Source: Opisthorchis felineus (Eukaryota > Platyhelminthes > Trematoda > Opisthorchiida > Opisthorchiidae). From it: DNA of 64,000 bases. The position numbers and the translations under genes are program-made. The DNA is taken from NCBI GenBank assembly GCA_004794785.1, contig SJOL01005677.1:79117-143116 (forward strand), written 5' to 3'. Positions 1 through 10,925 of the stretch are shown here, in pieces; within the stretch, counting starts at the first letter, position 1, and each line of letters starts with the position of its first letter. A model generated the notes under the pieces. It ran no database searches, was not told where the DNA came from, and saw nothing but the letters and a program-made list of their open reading frames with translations.

Positions 1-1290
1 CCCCAGCTTTTTCAATGGCATCCAAACAAATCATCTTTTTCGACCGAAATAAGGAGGGAGGTTACCATGTCATGTAAGGATTACGCGAAGAATGTGGGAA
101 ACAAGAAGGGGAAAATGGAAACGTAGTTGGCTGATGCGTGTGCCTGAACTTAGATACGGAATTCACTGATCAGGCTGTTATGCAACCGGTAATAGATTCA
201 GTCACCGCTACAAGAACTCCAAACATCTGTTAAGTAAGACGAGTAAAAATCATGAATGGCTAGTTTGAGTTGTAACATGACAGTTGGTTGAGTAGATTAA
301 TTCGGTCTGACGTTATCTTTTTATTAACAAGGATGATGAGTGATTTCACTGCCTGGCTAGTGTAACATACACAATCAGTGGTGGTGTTCAATTGCAGGGA
401 GTTCATCAGAACATCAGTCTAATGCACTTATGAGAATCCCAACATAATTAGACACAAAAAGGGTGTGGAAAACTTAGAAATCACCATTATGATCTAGCGG
501 TCAAGTAATACGGGGCTCACTTGGAAGTTGAGTATGCAGCTGCCTAACAGGAAAAACCTCATTCACCACATAAGCGTTGGGAGTTGCTCTTTTCAAAAGA
601 TCACTACGGGATACCGGGATAACGAAATCTGGCATGGTTTATACAGAACAGTCTGAAAGACAGGAAATACAAATGAGAATGATTAACGTGAATTACCCCA
701 GGTTTCGTATGAATAAAAACCCTGAAAACCGACAGCACATAGAAATAAAAATCTAGAGTAGTTAACAGCCATCCAGGTGAACTCGCGCCAAAATGAATCC
801 AAGGAATCACGTACATCTCAAACGGAAGATGGGACCAGTTTTGAGCCTTACAGTCCCATAGTAGAAATATGACAGCACTCTCATGGAAACCGACGTTTGA
901 TCTGAAATTCCCATCAGGGAACCCGGAATGGGTAACTGGCGGTTGCAAGATACAACTTCTCAGCGTCAAGCGATGGAAAAATTCTTTGAAGCCAGCTCCA
1001 TAGGGACTATGTCAGGCAGCCGATGAAACGATACTTGAGGGGCACGAGTAGGTTAATAATGTACAATATGTCATCAGCTTAGCTTTCGCCGACAGGCTTC
1101 TTCTTGAAGAGTATATTAGACGCACCCCAAGATTAACGACTCGATATTTCTACCGGACAGGAAAGATGTTGTGTACATACCGATGCTAAAATCCGTTTTC
1201 AGTTGTCAAGTTTAGTCTGCGGCCCTGTACCAACATTTCCAGGTCAACGAAACAAACTTTGTGGCTTGGTGAAAGCCATACCGGTCCCAT
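1..1290. other. Unassigned sequence
   Basis: I recognise no gene, RNA or repeat here. A 121-codon open frame lies on the minus strand at 604-969, but it has no motif I know, no splice context and no neighbouring coding signal, so I treat it as chance or part of an old unidentified repeat. Confidence 0.4.
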
Positions 1291-1293
1291 TAT

Positions 1294-1412
1294 TGTGTAG
1301 TGTTATACAATTATTGTATAATGTATTAAATTATATATAATATAATGTGCATACACAGTACAGAAATATAATTACAATATACATACAATTATTATGCAAT
1401 TATTACGTGTAT
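1294..1412. repeat. AT-rich low-complexity tract
   Basis: Dense TATA/TTAT/ATTAT repeats with short imperfect palindromes, directly next to a SINE copy. It looks like simple-sequence drift and not a functional site. Confidence 0.7.
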
Positions 1413-1431
1413 GAAATGGCAAGTAAACTAA

Positions 1432-1629
1432 TATAAAAAAAATCGTTCAGCTGTAGCACCCTTTCGGTGCCTAACTGCCATGCTACCAGAAGGAAGCACG
1501 AGGGCTGGGATACTGCCAGGTTGCCCAAGCCTAGACAGGGGAAGTCGAGAGGCAGAGGTCGGGTTCGAACCACGAACCTTGCGGTCAGTAAATTCGCGCT
1601 CTAACCACTTCGGCCATCTCGCCCCCAAT
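1432..1629 (-). mobile_element. tRNA-derived SINE, copy 1
   Basis: On the minus strand a tRNA-like head (A-box-like GGCCGAAGTGGTTAGAGC and B-box GGTTCGAACCC) is followed by a unique body ending in a CACCGAAAGGGTG hairpin and CTACAGCTGAACG. The same body recurs in five other places in this window. Direct repeats TAAACTAA at 1424-1431 and 1630-1637 flank it and are the likely target-site duplication. The sense strand ends in a T run after GAACG, which resembles a Pol III terminator. Confidence 0.85.
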
Positions 1630-1639
1630 TAAACTAAAA

Positions 1640-2600
1640 GAAAAACATGGCACATTTATGGCGGATTGTTAAGATATACGTCAACACGTATCTTGAAAAG
1701 GTGAAAAGTACGGGAAAGTATAGAGAAAGCGTTAGAGAATACCAAATTGTGGCAGCTCGAAGAATGAGAGGGGTTGAAAATATCAGTTTCACAGTAGGAA
1801 AGGGTGACATCGTAAGAATGGCTTGAAGACCAGAGCCAAGTTGCAAAAAATGCTAACCGAAGTATGATTCAAGATCAAGAGTGAGGAGCACAGTCGAGAC
1901 TAACAGAGGTGCAAACTGGAAGCGACGGAGAGGAAAATATAAAAATTTGGAAGGGTCAAATACGGCTGCGGTGGGTGATACCCACTTAGTGATTTTGGGA
2001 TGGCCGGTATGATAGTGACTTATATTCGGTCGGCATAAACTCGTATGGGTGTAGACCTCAAGCAAAAATAGATGGAACAATGCTGGATGACATCATCAGC
2101 AATCACAAGGATATTGGAAAAGAAGGGGGGAAGACTGCGGACAAACACTAAAAAGCAGATACAATAGCCGATCCTTGAAAGATTCTGCTGGGATACTGCG
2201 GGCAGGTGAGAAAGTCCAACCCAGACGGCACAAAGTACATGGTCCTCGAGGAACCCACTGATCCAGCTTGCCAAGTTTGGGTACAAGTTATGCATCGGAA
2301 GTCTAGAAGGAACGTCAGCTTACCAAACTTGGTCAAAGGTGTCCAAGATACATACTGATATCAGACCAGTTCCATCAAAGGAGTGGCCGTGGCTAGTCCA
2401 ACTACCATGGGTTGGCCAGACACCTATTAGTCCATCTGCACTTGAACTGAAAACTTTACAATTGTGAAGCGCACATCAAGAAAGCGGGAATTATCCTTGT
2501 TTCAGTGTGCGCACATCGGATTTCAGAACGGCCACTGTCGCTCATTGAGGCTAGATCCTGTTGACCATTAGATCCAGGGTATAACTAGGCAGGACACGAA
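1640..2600 (-). pseudogene. CR1-like LINE reverse transcriptase relic
   Basis: Broken reverse transcriptase of a CR1-type non-LTR retrotransposon. Minus-strand translations in shifting frames show a segment ending in WISGFLED (about 2240-2320), as in the finger/palm region of CR1 RTs, followed by IADDV at 2089-2103, which corresponds to the catalytic FADDV motif with one change. Further down, a segment with ILRAATIWYSL resembles the CR1 C-terminal region in which a W-N-S-L core is conserved. Stops and frameshifts are frequent, so it is long dead. Homology may continue up to about 3400, but I could not place that part. The SINE at 1432-1629 lies just beyond its 3' side. Confidence 0.6.
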
Positions 2601-4521
2601 CTCAATCAAATGAACAGAGAGACGTGGTGGAACCAGGAAGAAAAGGAGGAAGCTGGCGTGATCGGGGATGTGCCGAAGCTACTTCACCTAATCCGTAAAA
2701 ACCGACACCAATAACCTGTCTGCTAATCAAAGATCACACTGGACATCTAAAACAATGTAAAAGACAGAGTCCATACCGCTAGACCGGATATTACCAATGA
2801 CAGGTAGATATAAGGTTGCTGGAAACTCGGGGACTGAGTCCACCTGCTCAGCGTCAAGAAGGGCGAAACCGGTCATGGTCTGTCGAGGGGTTTAGCAGTA
2901 ACCTCATGTGTAGTGTTCCTTGAAAAGAACCACTGTTGTTTACTTTAACGGACACCATCCACGCCTGTTCAAAGATACGTCTTGGCCTGCGATTCGACCA
3001 ACAACGACGTTAGACATTCGCATACAAAACATCTGGACATCTTGACTCGGATAGTCAAACTGGGGACCACCGCAGCAAGGCAATAACCACTGATGAGAAC
3101 ATGAAGGCCTGCCGCACGACCGTCGCCAAGCTTAACCGATTTTTCACCACAGTTGATGGCACCAACGGGTTTTTCTAGGTATTCGCGGTGCGCTTTTTGG
3201 CGTAGTATGTCAGGACGTTGCGGCAACACATAACACGGTTACTATCAAAATATAGGTCAACAGAACGAACCTGACAAAGCATAACTGACAAGACATACTT
3301 GGCCTGCAGCCGTGCGCCGTCTTCCAGAGGACATGGTTCAGTTGAGGGATGACAAAAACTGAGGAGGATCAGCCTTGATATACCTATTAACTGTCTAAAC
3401 GCGGCTATTCGTAGCATTTCCAAAATTGATATCACGCTTCCTGGCTCGATGTTGGACTCCTACAGCAAATGATTTTCTGAATCAGAATCCACACTAATCT
3501 GCATGCTGTTCTGCAAACAGAGAAGAAATTCCTGATCATTTCTACGACAAATTACATTATGCGCGCACCCGTCTAACACGCGTCAGCTATCAAGTCGGTC
3601 AGTAAAACTTTACAAACCGTGGAAAGACGGAAGTACGTCTTAATCAACGACACGTATCAGCGAACCACACTCAGTTACATCTGGTTGTGCTCCAAAACTA
3701 TGGTTCTGATGTTCGTTACATCAGGCATAGTCTGAATGAAACGGATTGCAACACGGTCATGTGACGAAAATACTTCATTTTCTATGAAGCAGATAATTCA
3801 TTGCGGTCTTTTCTACTGAAATCAATCGCTGGGCCAAACGGTGAATCGATTTTCTTACAAGGAAGAGCGTAAGTTACCGTGCCGCGAAAAAGGAGTGTAT
3901 CAGCTCAGTTGATTAGCAGCTTAAGAAGCGCTCCAAAAGAACACACCATTAGATCGCACGAGTGAAACACGGTGATCACTTAATGCAAAGCCGTAATAGA
4001 CACAAACTTGCTTCAGTTTGGGCTTGCTGCGTTTCATTTCATTGTGGATGCCGACATACAGTACCATAATGAAGCACCAGAAATCAATCCCGTTGTACGA
4101 AAATAGATTTCAATGCATAGAAAATCCCTATTTATGTGGAACATGTCAGCTTCATGCTGAAATCTGCTTAACCAAATATCAAGTTCGCCCAGCGACGAGA
4201 AGTCAATTGAATAAGTTCATCGAGCCAACGACAACAGGAGCTCAAGTCAGACTACAGAACGTTAAGGCAAGGCAAAATATCATCCAGTCTCATGAGCGCA
4301 ACAGCTCCAAACATCCTCGCGCAACAGTACAGGCCTCGATGGGGGAAAATCATATGCTAATTGCTATGTGTATACATGTGTATACATACGTATACACTGG
4401 TTAAGTCAAGCTCGGGAATGAGTTAGAAGGTGCAGCACCAGCGGAATCAGCCGTATATTAAGTGCGATGACTGTCGTGGCGGACGTGAACTTATATAAGA
4501 AGACGGATCGTGTGACGACCG
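2601..4521. other. Unassigned, possibly older LINE debris
   Basis: Minus-strand frames between 2970 and 3435 are open for 86 codons twice and could be upstream parts of the CR1 relic, but I see no diagnostic motif. A 128-codon plus-strand frame at 4018-4404 also has no recognisable domain. A short near-palindromic GTATAC-rich run lies at 4368-4398. Confidence 0.3.
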
Positions 4522-6650
4522 TACATCATCATCATTGACAGCACATCAGTGTACAACACTGACGCTTAGACATCATGCAACTATAGTTTATTTGAAAGCC
4601 TTATTCTGAAATAAGGAATAAAGGCTGATGCGGAAAGAACTTAGTGCTAGCCTACCATAATTATCACGAGATGCCTATACCTCAACACTCATTCAGACAC
4701 TGCACAGAAACTTACAACACCAGTGGCACCGATTAATAGGCATTTCTTGCGACGTTTTTAAACATGCCCAGGGGGATCACGCGGTTCCAAACGTGGAAGG
4801 CGACTCGCACCGACAGTACCCAGACTTTTCGTAACCTTTTTCGGCAAACGATGATCCAGCAAGCGCAATACATGACCTAACCAGCGCAGCTTTTCGTGCT
4901 AGATGCAATCTTCGATTGAAGTCTCTGCTGTATAGCCAGGAACTAGTTTTCTAATTGTCTCGCTGAGAATCCCCCGGCATCAGGCTACACGAGCTATGGT
5001 TCTGAGACAACGGTTTTCGAAAACCTGGAGACGCCTTAGTTCCGCTGCCCACAGAGGCCAGGTTTCACAAACGTACAACAAAACAGACCGTATTCTAACC
5101 TGATACTGGGATATGTCGCTTTGCTGCCATAGGCGTCTCAAATTAGGAAACTCGAGCCGATCCTTGCAGATTAATGTATTAACTTCATCTGCCATACTAC
5201 ATGCGGATACGTAAAATGCTCCACAGCGTCAAGTGCCTCTCCATGGATTACATGTGGCGTGTTCAGGAGCATGACCTTACACCGTGGGTGCAAAGCGCAT
5301 GTCTAAGGACGGGATGACTTTGGTCAGTTCATCCCAAAACACCTGTGCTTTCTCTTGAAAAACGAGGACGATGTCACGTGTACATTCCAGATTTTCGCCA
5401 GCGGCCATTTGAACACTCAGATTTTGAAGACCTTACAGCGTTCGCCCCATCATCTCGTCGACCAAAAAATCGAATAGGATTAGGGTGGAACCCTTGCTGC
5501 TCTGGAGTCACTGCTTCACGGGTCACCATAAGGTGACGAAACCAAGTGACGCCAAGAGTTGCGTTAGTGAAGTCAAGCTGATCTCTCTCTGATTAAACTC
5601 ACTCACTACAGGCCCTTTTGATGATGGGGATGACTCTTTTTTAAGTGGACACCGATTCTTCCCAGTTATCTGAGACAGTCTCCTTTTCCCAGATGGAGGC
5701 AAACAGATCACACAAGCGCTGACTGAGGAGTTCACTCCCAAACTTGAATGGTGCGGATGGAGACAATTCGCTCGGTGGCGCTTGATAGTGCATATGCAGT
5801 CATAAACCTCCAAGATTGTTGGCGGTCCGAGACTAACCGCCCAAGGTTTTAGCGCAGTTCGACAATCCAACTAAGTAGCAGCATGCGGCCAGAATAATTG
5901 TCCTTCAAAGTGCTTGGACCAACGGTCAAGGCGTCCTTCTCAAATGAAGACGGTCGCGCCAATTTGGTCCTTGATCATTCTGCTCACCAACGGTTTCCGG
6001 AGACCGGACGAACGGATTAATCGAAATCTTTGGGCATTCTCGGCATTCCTGGCCTCTTCCATTTCCTTAACCCCACGTGTCCACGAGGCCCCACCATCGG
6101 CGCACACGTCGACTTCTACCTGACGTCTGATGAAAAAACCGTTCGGCTGTAGCACCCTTACGGTGCCTAGCTGCCATGCCATCCGTAGGAAGCACGAGGG
6201 CTGGGACACTGCCAGGTTTCCCAAGCCTAGACAAGGGAAGTCGAGATACAGAGGTCGTGTTCGAACTACGAACCTTCTGGTCAGTAAATTCGCGCTCTAA
6301 CTGAGCCATCACGCCCTGACATCTAATAATTCATCGGAACCGGCGGGAACATTTCTCCGAAATTCAAGCAGCGCTACTGTTCTGTCTGATATCCAGTGTT
6401 TGGGGGGATCTGGTAGCGCCATGCCACAGGTGGAAATCCTGCCATTGTTGAAGGACGTGGCGACCTCGTTCCGATAAGAATTGATATCCGAAGGTGGGGC
6501 AGCGGGAAGAAAGTGTAGAAGAGAATTCTGATAAGTTCATTTAACTTCGGGATCTGCCAGCCTCTTGGCTGCTAAGCGAGTTGTCCTTCTCTTATGCAGC
6601 CCTGTTAGGCGAAGTGAGAACAACTGAACCGCAACGCTCTTTCTTCATTG
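4522..6650 (-). pseudogene. RTE-like LINE copy A (linker, RT, 3' end)
   Basis: A decayed RTE-type LINE read on the minus strand. From 5' to 3': the endonuclease-RT linker (about 6650-5900, with WISDRTVALLEFRRN-like and QRFRLIRSSGLRKP-like runs), the RT fingers (5745-5660, ELLSQRLCDLFASIWEKE), NPILFDFLVDEM (about 5490-5450), the catalytic position at 5373-5384, then the C-terminal domain with LLYVCETWPL and RRLQVFENRCLRTIARV (5110-4980). The YADD box has become CTRD, so it is catalytically dead. The 3' UTR ends in a trinucleotide tail, seen as CATCATCATCATT on the plus strand at 4523-4537. Frames shift repeatedly. A SINE (6134-6316) interrupts the linker, so that SINE is younger. Confidence 0.8.
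6134..6316 (-). mobile_element. tRNA-derived SINE, copy 2 (inside RTE copy A)
   Basis: Same family as copy 1, minus strand. The head reads GATGGCTCAGTTAGAGC, the B-box is GTTCGAACA and the end is GGGTGCTACAGCCGAACGG followed by a T run. Flanking repeats TGACGTCTGATGA (6121-6133) and TGACATCTAATAA (6317-6329) match at 11 of 13 positions and are a drifted target duplication. Coding similarity of the RTE linker resumes on both sides, which shows insertion into the LINE. Confidence 0.85.
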
Positions 6651-6744
6651 GTTCATCCTCAATATAGCCGACCTTCATCCGGTGTCTTTTGTCTTCTCCC
6701 ATGAGATTTCTCACTCAAGGACATGGGCTATCAAACGCTATAGA

Positions 6745-6762
6745 TGGCTCAGTGGTTAGAGC
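6745..6762 (+). promoter_or_regulatory. Pol III A-box of SINE copy 3
   Basis: TGGCTCAGTGGTTAGAGC fits the A-box consensus (TRGYnnARnnG-like) and sits at the expected spot just inside the tRNA-like head. Confidence 0.7.
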
Positions 6763-6788
6763 ACGAATTTACTGACCGGAAGGTTCGT

Positions 6789-6799
6789 GGTTCGAACCC
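6789..6799 (+). promoter_or_regulatory. Pol III B-box of SINE copy 3
   Basis: GGTTCGAACCC is a perfect B-box (GGTTCRANNCC), about 27 bp downstream of the A-box as in tRNA genes. Confidence 0.8.
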
Positions 6800-6922
6800 G
6801 ACCTCTGCCACTCGACTTCCCCGGTCTAGGGATGGGCAACTTGGTAGTATCCCAGCCCTCGTGCTTCCTTCTGGTGGCATGGCAGCTAGTCACCGAAAGG
6901 GTGCTACAGCTGAACGCTATAG

Positions 6923-7271
6923 ACTTCGTGCCAAGTCTTTTACGCGGTTGATGCCTGGGTGTCCAAAATGAAACCGCTCTGGTACTCGCGGCAGTTTGGC
7001 TGGTATTATAACACGCTCACCAAAGAGATGGTAACCGTCGGCTCCAGGGAGAGAAAAATGTCGATGGAATAAAGGCTGAATGGCGCATGTCAATGACGAT
7101 GGCCAGCGTGTTCGGTGATAGTGTAATACTTGTTGGAGCACAGCGCCACATCTGGTTTCGTCACAGACCACTGTTGAAATAACTGAAAGGGTCCGAATGG
7201 ACGCGGCGAGTATTTGCAGCTGGTATTTGCTTGAAAAGTAATTGCCAATGTGAGTGTTCGTCCAGCGCTGG
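6923..7271 (-). pseudogene. Mag-like gypsy: RNase H tail and integrase zinc-binding region
   Basis: Minus-strand translation gives NCFQRWT directly after the RTE insertion site, continuing the RNase H end that stops at about 8413, then a spacer and the integrase N-terminal region GERVIIPAKLPR with ERFHFGHPGINRVKDLARS. This corresponds to the H-x3-H half of the HHCC domain in K02A2.6/Mag-type gypsy pol. The downstream Cys pair and the DDE core are not visible; the reading ends at the SINE at 6744-6912. It is one piece of the gypsy copy extending to about 11870. Confidence 0.75.
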
Positions 7272-7283
7272 AAACAATTTGCC
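7272..7283. repeat. Target-site duplication of RTE copy B, left
   Basis: AAACAATTTGCC, identical to 8401-8412. The same gypsy codons (A-N-C) are read on both sides, which confirms that it is a duplication of the target. Confidence 0.9.
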
Positions 7284-8045
7284 ATCATCATCATCATCAT
7301 CAAAGACAGCAACATCAGTGTTGACACTGATGCTTCACTGCCGTACAACCATAAGGTTCGTCTAATTATATTTACAGCTCTAGAGTGAAAAGAAGAGAAA
7401 AAGAGTGGGTGAGGGAGGGGACCTAGTGCTGGCCTATGTCAAGCGTTCTGAGGTGCCTACACCTCCAAGCGCTCAATCAGACAATCTGGAAAGAAACTGA
7501 CAGCACGAACGCCACTGACATCGATCAGCTGCCATTTCTTGCAGCGTCTCCAGCCAAGCACAGGCGGGGTCACAGGGGCCCCATCCTGGAAGGCGTACAA
7601 CACCAACAACACCCAAACTCTTCGTGATCTCTTTCACGCCCTTCTGCCAAGTCATACGTTGTCCACCCCGCGGTTTGCGCCATCCTGAAGGAGGCACGGA
7701 GAACAACACTCGTCTCGGTAGACGGTGTTTCGGTATGCGTAGCACATGACCGGGCCATCGTAGTCGGTGGTGCTGGATGTTTTCCAAGATTGAAGTACCT
7801 GCAGTACAACCAAATACCCGTTTTCTAATCACCTCGTTACTAACACGCTGACGCCATCCAAAACCAGCCACGCTCCTGAGGCATCGGTGGTCGAAAACCT
7901 GGAGACACCTCACATCATCTGTCCGCAGAGGCCATGTCTCGCACCCATACAACAACACAGCCCTTACTGTAGCCTGATACACAAGACCCTTAAGAACTAG
8001 TGAGATGCCTTTTTGACGCCACAAGTGACGCAAAGAGACTGGAGA
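7284..8045 (-). pseudogene. RTE-like LINE copy B, 3' part (RT C-terminus, 3' UTR)
   Basis: The C-terminal region of an RTE-type reverse transcriptase plus 3' UTR. One open frame of about 190 codons (8051-7473) shows [57 protein letters not shown] and a terminal [20 protein letters not shown], all typical of RTE LINE C-termini. The 3' UTR ends in a (GAT)n-type tail, (CAT)n on the plus strand at 7284-7301. The left half of the insertion is flanked by one copy of a 12-bp target duplication. It is the least damaged RTE reading frame here and probably one of the younger copies. Catalytic RT motifs lie upstream and are absent because of truncation. Confidence 0.88.
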
Positions 8046-8400
8046 CGTCACGAAGAGACTGGACCTTGCCGTGGTGTGGCGGTTTGCGCACCTCAGCGAC
8101 CCATTGAGCTATACTGGGGGTGTCCCGCGACACTCGCAGAGTCTCTCATACCAGGTTGGTCAATGGGTAGAGGTCTGACGAACACAGTCTCCTGGCCCTC
8201 CAGGTTGGGGGTTGGAACATGTGTAGCGACGTGTTCCGTAAAATTGGTAATGTACTTGCATTTCCAGCCCAACACCGCTGCCTTGCGGTTAGGCTTTTGA
8301 GCCAAAGGCTTTGGTTGAGGACCCTAATCGTCCTTCTGTCTAGGTGTGGGCGCCCTGACAGTATCCCAGCCCACGTACAACCATGACACTTACAGATAAC
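8046..8400 (+). mobile_element. Inverted 5' UTR segment of RTE copy B
   Basis: This segment matches the 5' end of the RTE derivative at 52083-52430 (shared runs include CATTGAGCTATACTGGGG-like, TACCAGGTTGGT-like and ACAACCATGA-like stretches) but lies in the orientation opposite to the adjoining RT fragment. Both parts are enclosed by the same 12-bp duplication, so they entered together. It ends just after the presumptive start ATG region. At the junction the 11-mer AAGAGACTGGA occurs twice (8033-8043 and 8053-8063). Confidence 0.8.
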
Positions 8401-8412
8401 AAACAATTTGCC
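8401..8412. repeat. Target-site duplication of RTE copy B, right
   Basis: AAACAATTTGCC, identical to 7272-7283. Confidence 0.9.
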
Positions 8413-9868
8413 GTGTATACCGGAACGCCTTTCTTCGAGCCAAAAGGGCTGACAAGCGGTTTGTGACCGGTAAGGAGTGTGAAATGGTGATCGTCAATCA
8501 TTTTGTGGAATTTATTGATGGCAAACACGATAGCAAGTGCGTCCATCTCTATTTGACTGAAATTGCGTTCGGCTGGCGTCAAGATCGCGCTGTATGAGCG
8601 ATCGCTTTTTCAGTTCCGCCATGAAATCTGTGGAAACTAACTGCTCCAATTCCATGGTTGGATGAGTCTGACGCTAGAATGATATACATGGATGGGTTAC
8701 AATGTGTAAGCTGCAAGTCTGATGATAGAAGTGATTTAACAGTGTAGAAAGCTGATTGACAATAAGGTGACCAATTCCAGGGAACATCCTTTTTTACGAG
8801 ATGGCTGAAAGGACCACCAACACAGTGCGTACCTGACGGAATAGTACTGTAATAGCTCACCAACCCAAAGGAAGACCGCAGTGAGGGCACATCCGCCGGT
8901 GCTGGCATCCTCTGAATTGCATCAGTGTTGTCCGGGTCAGGATGACATCCACACTCATCGAAAATAGCCAAATATTTGATGACGTAAGAAAGAACGTACA
9001 TTTTTCCACTCGGAGAAAACCCTATTTCTGGATTCGATCAAGTACTGAGGTTAGGCAATGAAGGAGTTCCTCTTGATTCGAAGTTGCCACAATGATATCA
9101 TTCAGGTACGCCACGACGCCTGTTAACCCATTAAGCACAGCGCCCATGAGTTGCTGGAATATGGCTGGCGCCGTTTTAACTCCAAAGGGAATGCAACTGA
9201 ACTAGAAAAGACCACGGCACGCGGAGTCATTCACAACTTCGATTTGTAAATAGGCATCAGCCAGATCGAGCTTAGTAAAACAAGTTACATCATTGAGTTT
9301 GGTGAACAGGTCTCCTGGAACTGAGATAGAATATAGATATACACCAAGTGCAGCATTCAAGCCTGTGGAATAACCGGCACAAATCCTGATCATCATATTC
9401 GTCTTCTTGACCATAACAATGGGAGCTGCCCAGGAAGGGTAGCTGTTCGAGAAGATCGAGTTCAGCGCCCACAGATGCAAGAGCCGCATAAGGAACGAGG
9501 TGTTTTGGTCTGAAGGCAGGTTTGCTATTTGGCTTTAAACGAAGTGTGGCTTGGGCTTTGGAACATTAGGAAACACTGAAAAATTTTGATTATTGTGTGA
9601 GTAAGTTGTTGGGCAATGTTTGTCGCATACGCTGTCACAGAGACTGTGGAGGGACACAAAAATGATTTAAGTGATCTATCCGATCAAGACCGAGTAAATT
9701 AATATCTGAACGATCTGTGAGGTGAAGAATGCCTTTAAAATGCACATTACTGAAGGACACATCACGAGTGAGTTTACTAGTAAGCGGTGAGTTGTTATCG
9801 AGCGCAAATTGTGCACAACGTTTGGTGGCAAATACGAACAAAATCTTCACCTGGCCCCAGCAGCATCC
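8413..9868 (-). pseudogene. Mag-like gypsy pol: protease C-half, RT, RNase H
   Basis: Decayed pol of a Ty3/gypsy element of the Mag/K02A2.6 type, minus strand. In order: protease C-terminal half ending in INLLGLDRIDHL (about 9740-9680), RT with SYPSWAAPIVMVKK and CFTKLDLADAYLQIEV (9440-9230), the catalytic box read as YLND at 9097-9108 where the active enzyme has YLDD, the connection region around CGCHPDPDNTDAI, and RNase H with ILASDSSNHGIGAV and AERNFSQIEMDALAIVF up to FGSKKGVPVYTAN. The Asp-to-Asn change plus stops and frameshifts make it inactive. Its protease is split from the N-half (10665-10780) by an inserted repeat, and its RNase H is split by the RTE insertion at 7284-8400. Confidence 0.85.
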
Positions 9869-9872
9869 GTGA

Positions 9873-10630
9873 CGCGTTCATTCTAATCTGCTAAACCTTT
9901 CGTTTGGATTTAACCATTTCGGTGGAATTTCAGTATACGCTCCCACAAAGTCAATAATTTTCGGTGCAGTTCGCGTTCCGGTTTGTGTTGTCACCAGCTC
10001 AGTCTTCCAAGGAACTTTTACACCTGACTCCACCACAACAGCTATGCCAGTGAGTCTCTGCAGTTTCACTGTACACCATGATTTTGGGATTCCTGCTACC
10101 ATTTATCTGCATTGCTAATCCCTACACTTCATCATCCCCATTTACGCTTTTCGTGACCCTGGCCATAAGCCCAACGGTTCAAGGCTACGAGTTGTCGGTG
10201 GTGGTTTTAGGTTTTAGTTCAAATTACCAGCTGGATCACGCCTAAACTGCTGCTTCACCAGATCCGTCGTTCTGGTTCCTCATTTTCAGTTCTCTTCCGA
10301 TGCGTCACGCAGGATTTCTCTTATTTCGTCCTTCCCCGTTTTGTTCTTAGCCACCGCCTTCAAATTCCAACGATTTGACCTTGCTTCAGCTCGATATTTT
10401 TCCCAAAAAGAAAAAAGGCAGTTGTAACTGTGCTTCCTTCTCCATGCCGGTTTAGGGGAGACCACGTCTACATCGTATGCGGCCCACTGTTTACGGCACC
10501 GCCTCTTTTCTTTGCAATCTCTAGTACTCACAAATCCCGCCAGTCATGTTTTATTCTGACTGCAAGATTATAATCATGCCTGACGGTATGCCACTCACCA
10601 GTTGTGAATAACTAATATAATTATTATAGC
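9873..10630 (+). repeat. Unclassified interspersed repeat R, copy 1
   Basis: About 760 bp similar to 14300-15062 along its whole length. Shared landmarks are GCGTTCATTC at the left end, CAGTGAGTCTCT, TTACGCTTTTCGTGAC, TTTTAGTTCAAAT, TTATTCTGACTG and an ATT-rich end. It interrupts the Mag-like gypsy protease: coding similarity stops at QPQASH on one side and resumes with DAAGA on the other, so it is a later insertion. The ATT-rich right end suggests a retroposon with a simple-repeat tail. I could not assign a class; a minus-strand frame of 74 codons (10102-9878) is conserved in the other copy but has no known domain. Confidence 0.65.
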
Positions 10631-10664
10631 TTCTCATTTGCATTACAAGTGGAACTAGAAATCA

Positions 10665-10925
10665 GTGTGATGCCTGAGGCTGTATCGAGCTGCTAACGGA
10701 CAAGGTGAATACTTGCAGAAAGAGTGATAAATTTTCTGCGCATGCGAAATCCACTGTGAATGATGCGAAAACAGAATTCGACCGACATCGCTTCCGTGTA
10801 GGAGCCCTTTTTAGTACGCTGTTTTGGCTATCAATCGGCTTGGTTCTTTGTGAGAAACTACATCCTTCGTTATGACTAATACGACGGCACGTTTGGCATT
10901 GGTGTTTCCGAAAGGACAAAAGCCA
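10665..10925 (-). pseudogene. Mag-like gypsy: zinc knuckle and protease N-half
   Basis: Minus-strand frame with FRKHQCQTCRRISHNEGC, a zinc-knuckle-like C-x2-C-x4-H-x3-C (one residue shorter than the usual C-x2-C-x4-H-x4-C), followed by a region aligning with the start of the gag-pol protease (FASFTVDFACAENLSLFL, then SSSIQPQASH). The expected D-T/S-G/A active-site triad is not intact. The sequence is cut at QASH by repeat R. Confidence 0.7.

Larger units (their letters stand above)
6744..6912 (+). mobile_element. tRNA-derived SINE, copy 3 (best preserved)
   Basis: The clearest copy. Head ATGGCTCAGTGGTTAGAGC, B-box GGTTCGAACCC, middle body with CCTCGTGCTTCCTTCTGG, hairpin CACCGAAAGGGTG and terminal CTACAGCTG. 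A perfect 10-bp duplication AACGCTATAG flanks it (6734-6743 and 6913-6922). The AACG may belong to both the element end and the target. It lies beside the end of a gypsy integrase fragment, which it probably interrupted. Confidence 0.9.

Noticed and set aside
604..969. 121-codon minus-strand frame as a gene
   Set aside because: No motif, no splice context, Phe/His-rich composition typical of chance translation.
3080..3110. Hammerhead ribozyme core (CTGATGAG at about 3091; similar at 38059)
   Set aside because: No GAAA partner strand or stem III at the required spacing.
4368..4398. GTATAC-rich near-palindrome as an operator or origin
   Set aside because: Simple TATAC repetition in a eukaryotic repeat-rich region; no supporting context.
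6741..6815. tRNA gene
   Set aside because: A- and B-boxes are present but no proper acceptor stem or anticodon arm forms, and the unit continues into a SINE body with target duplications.
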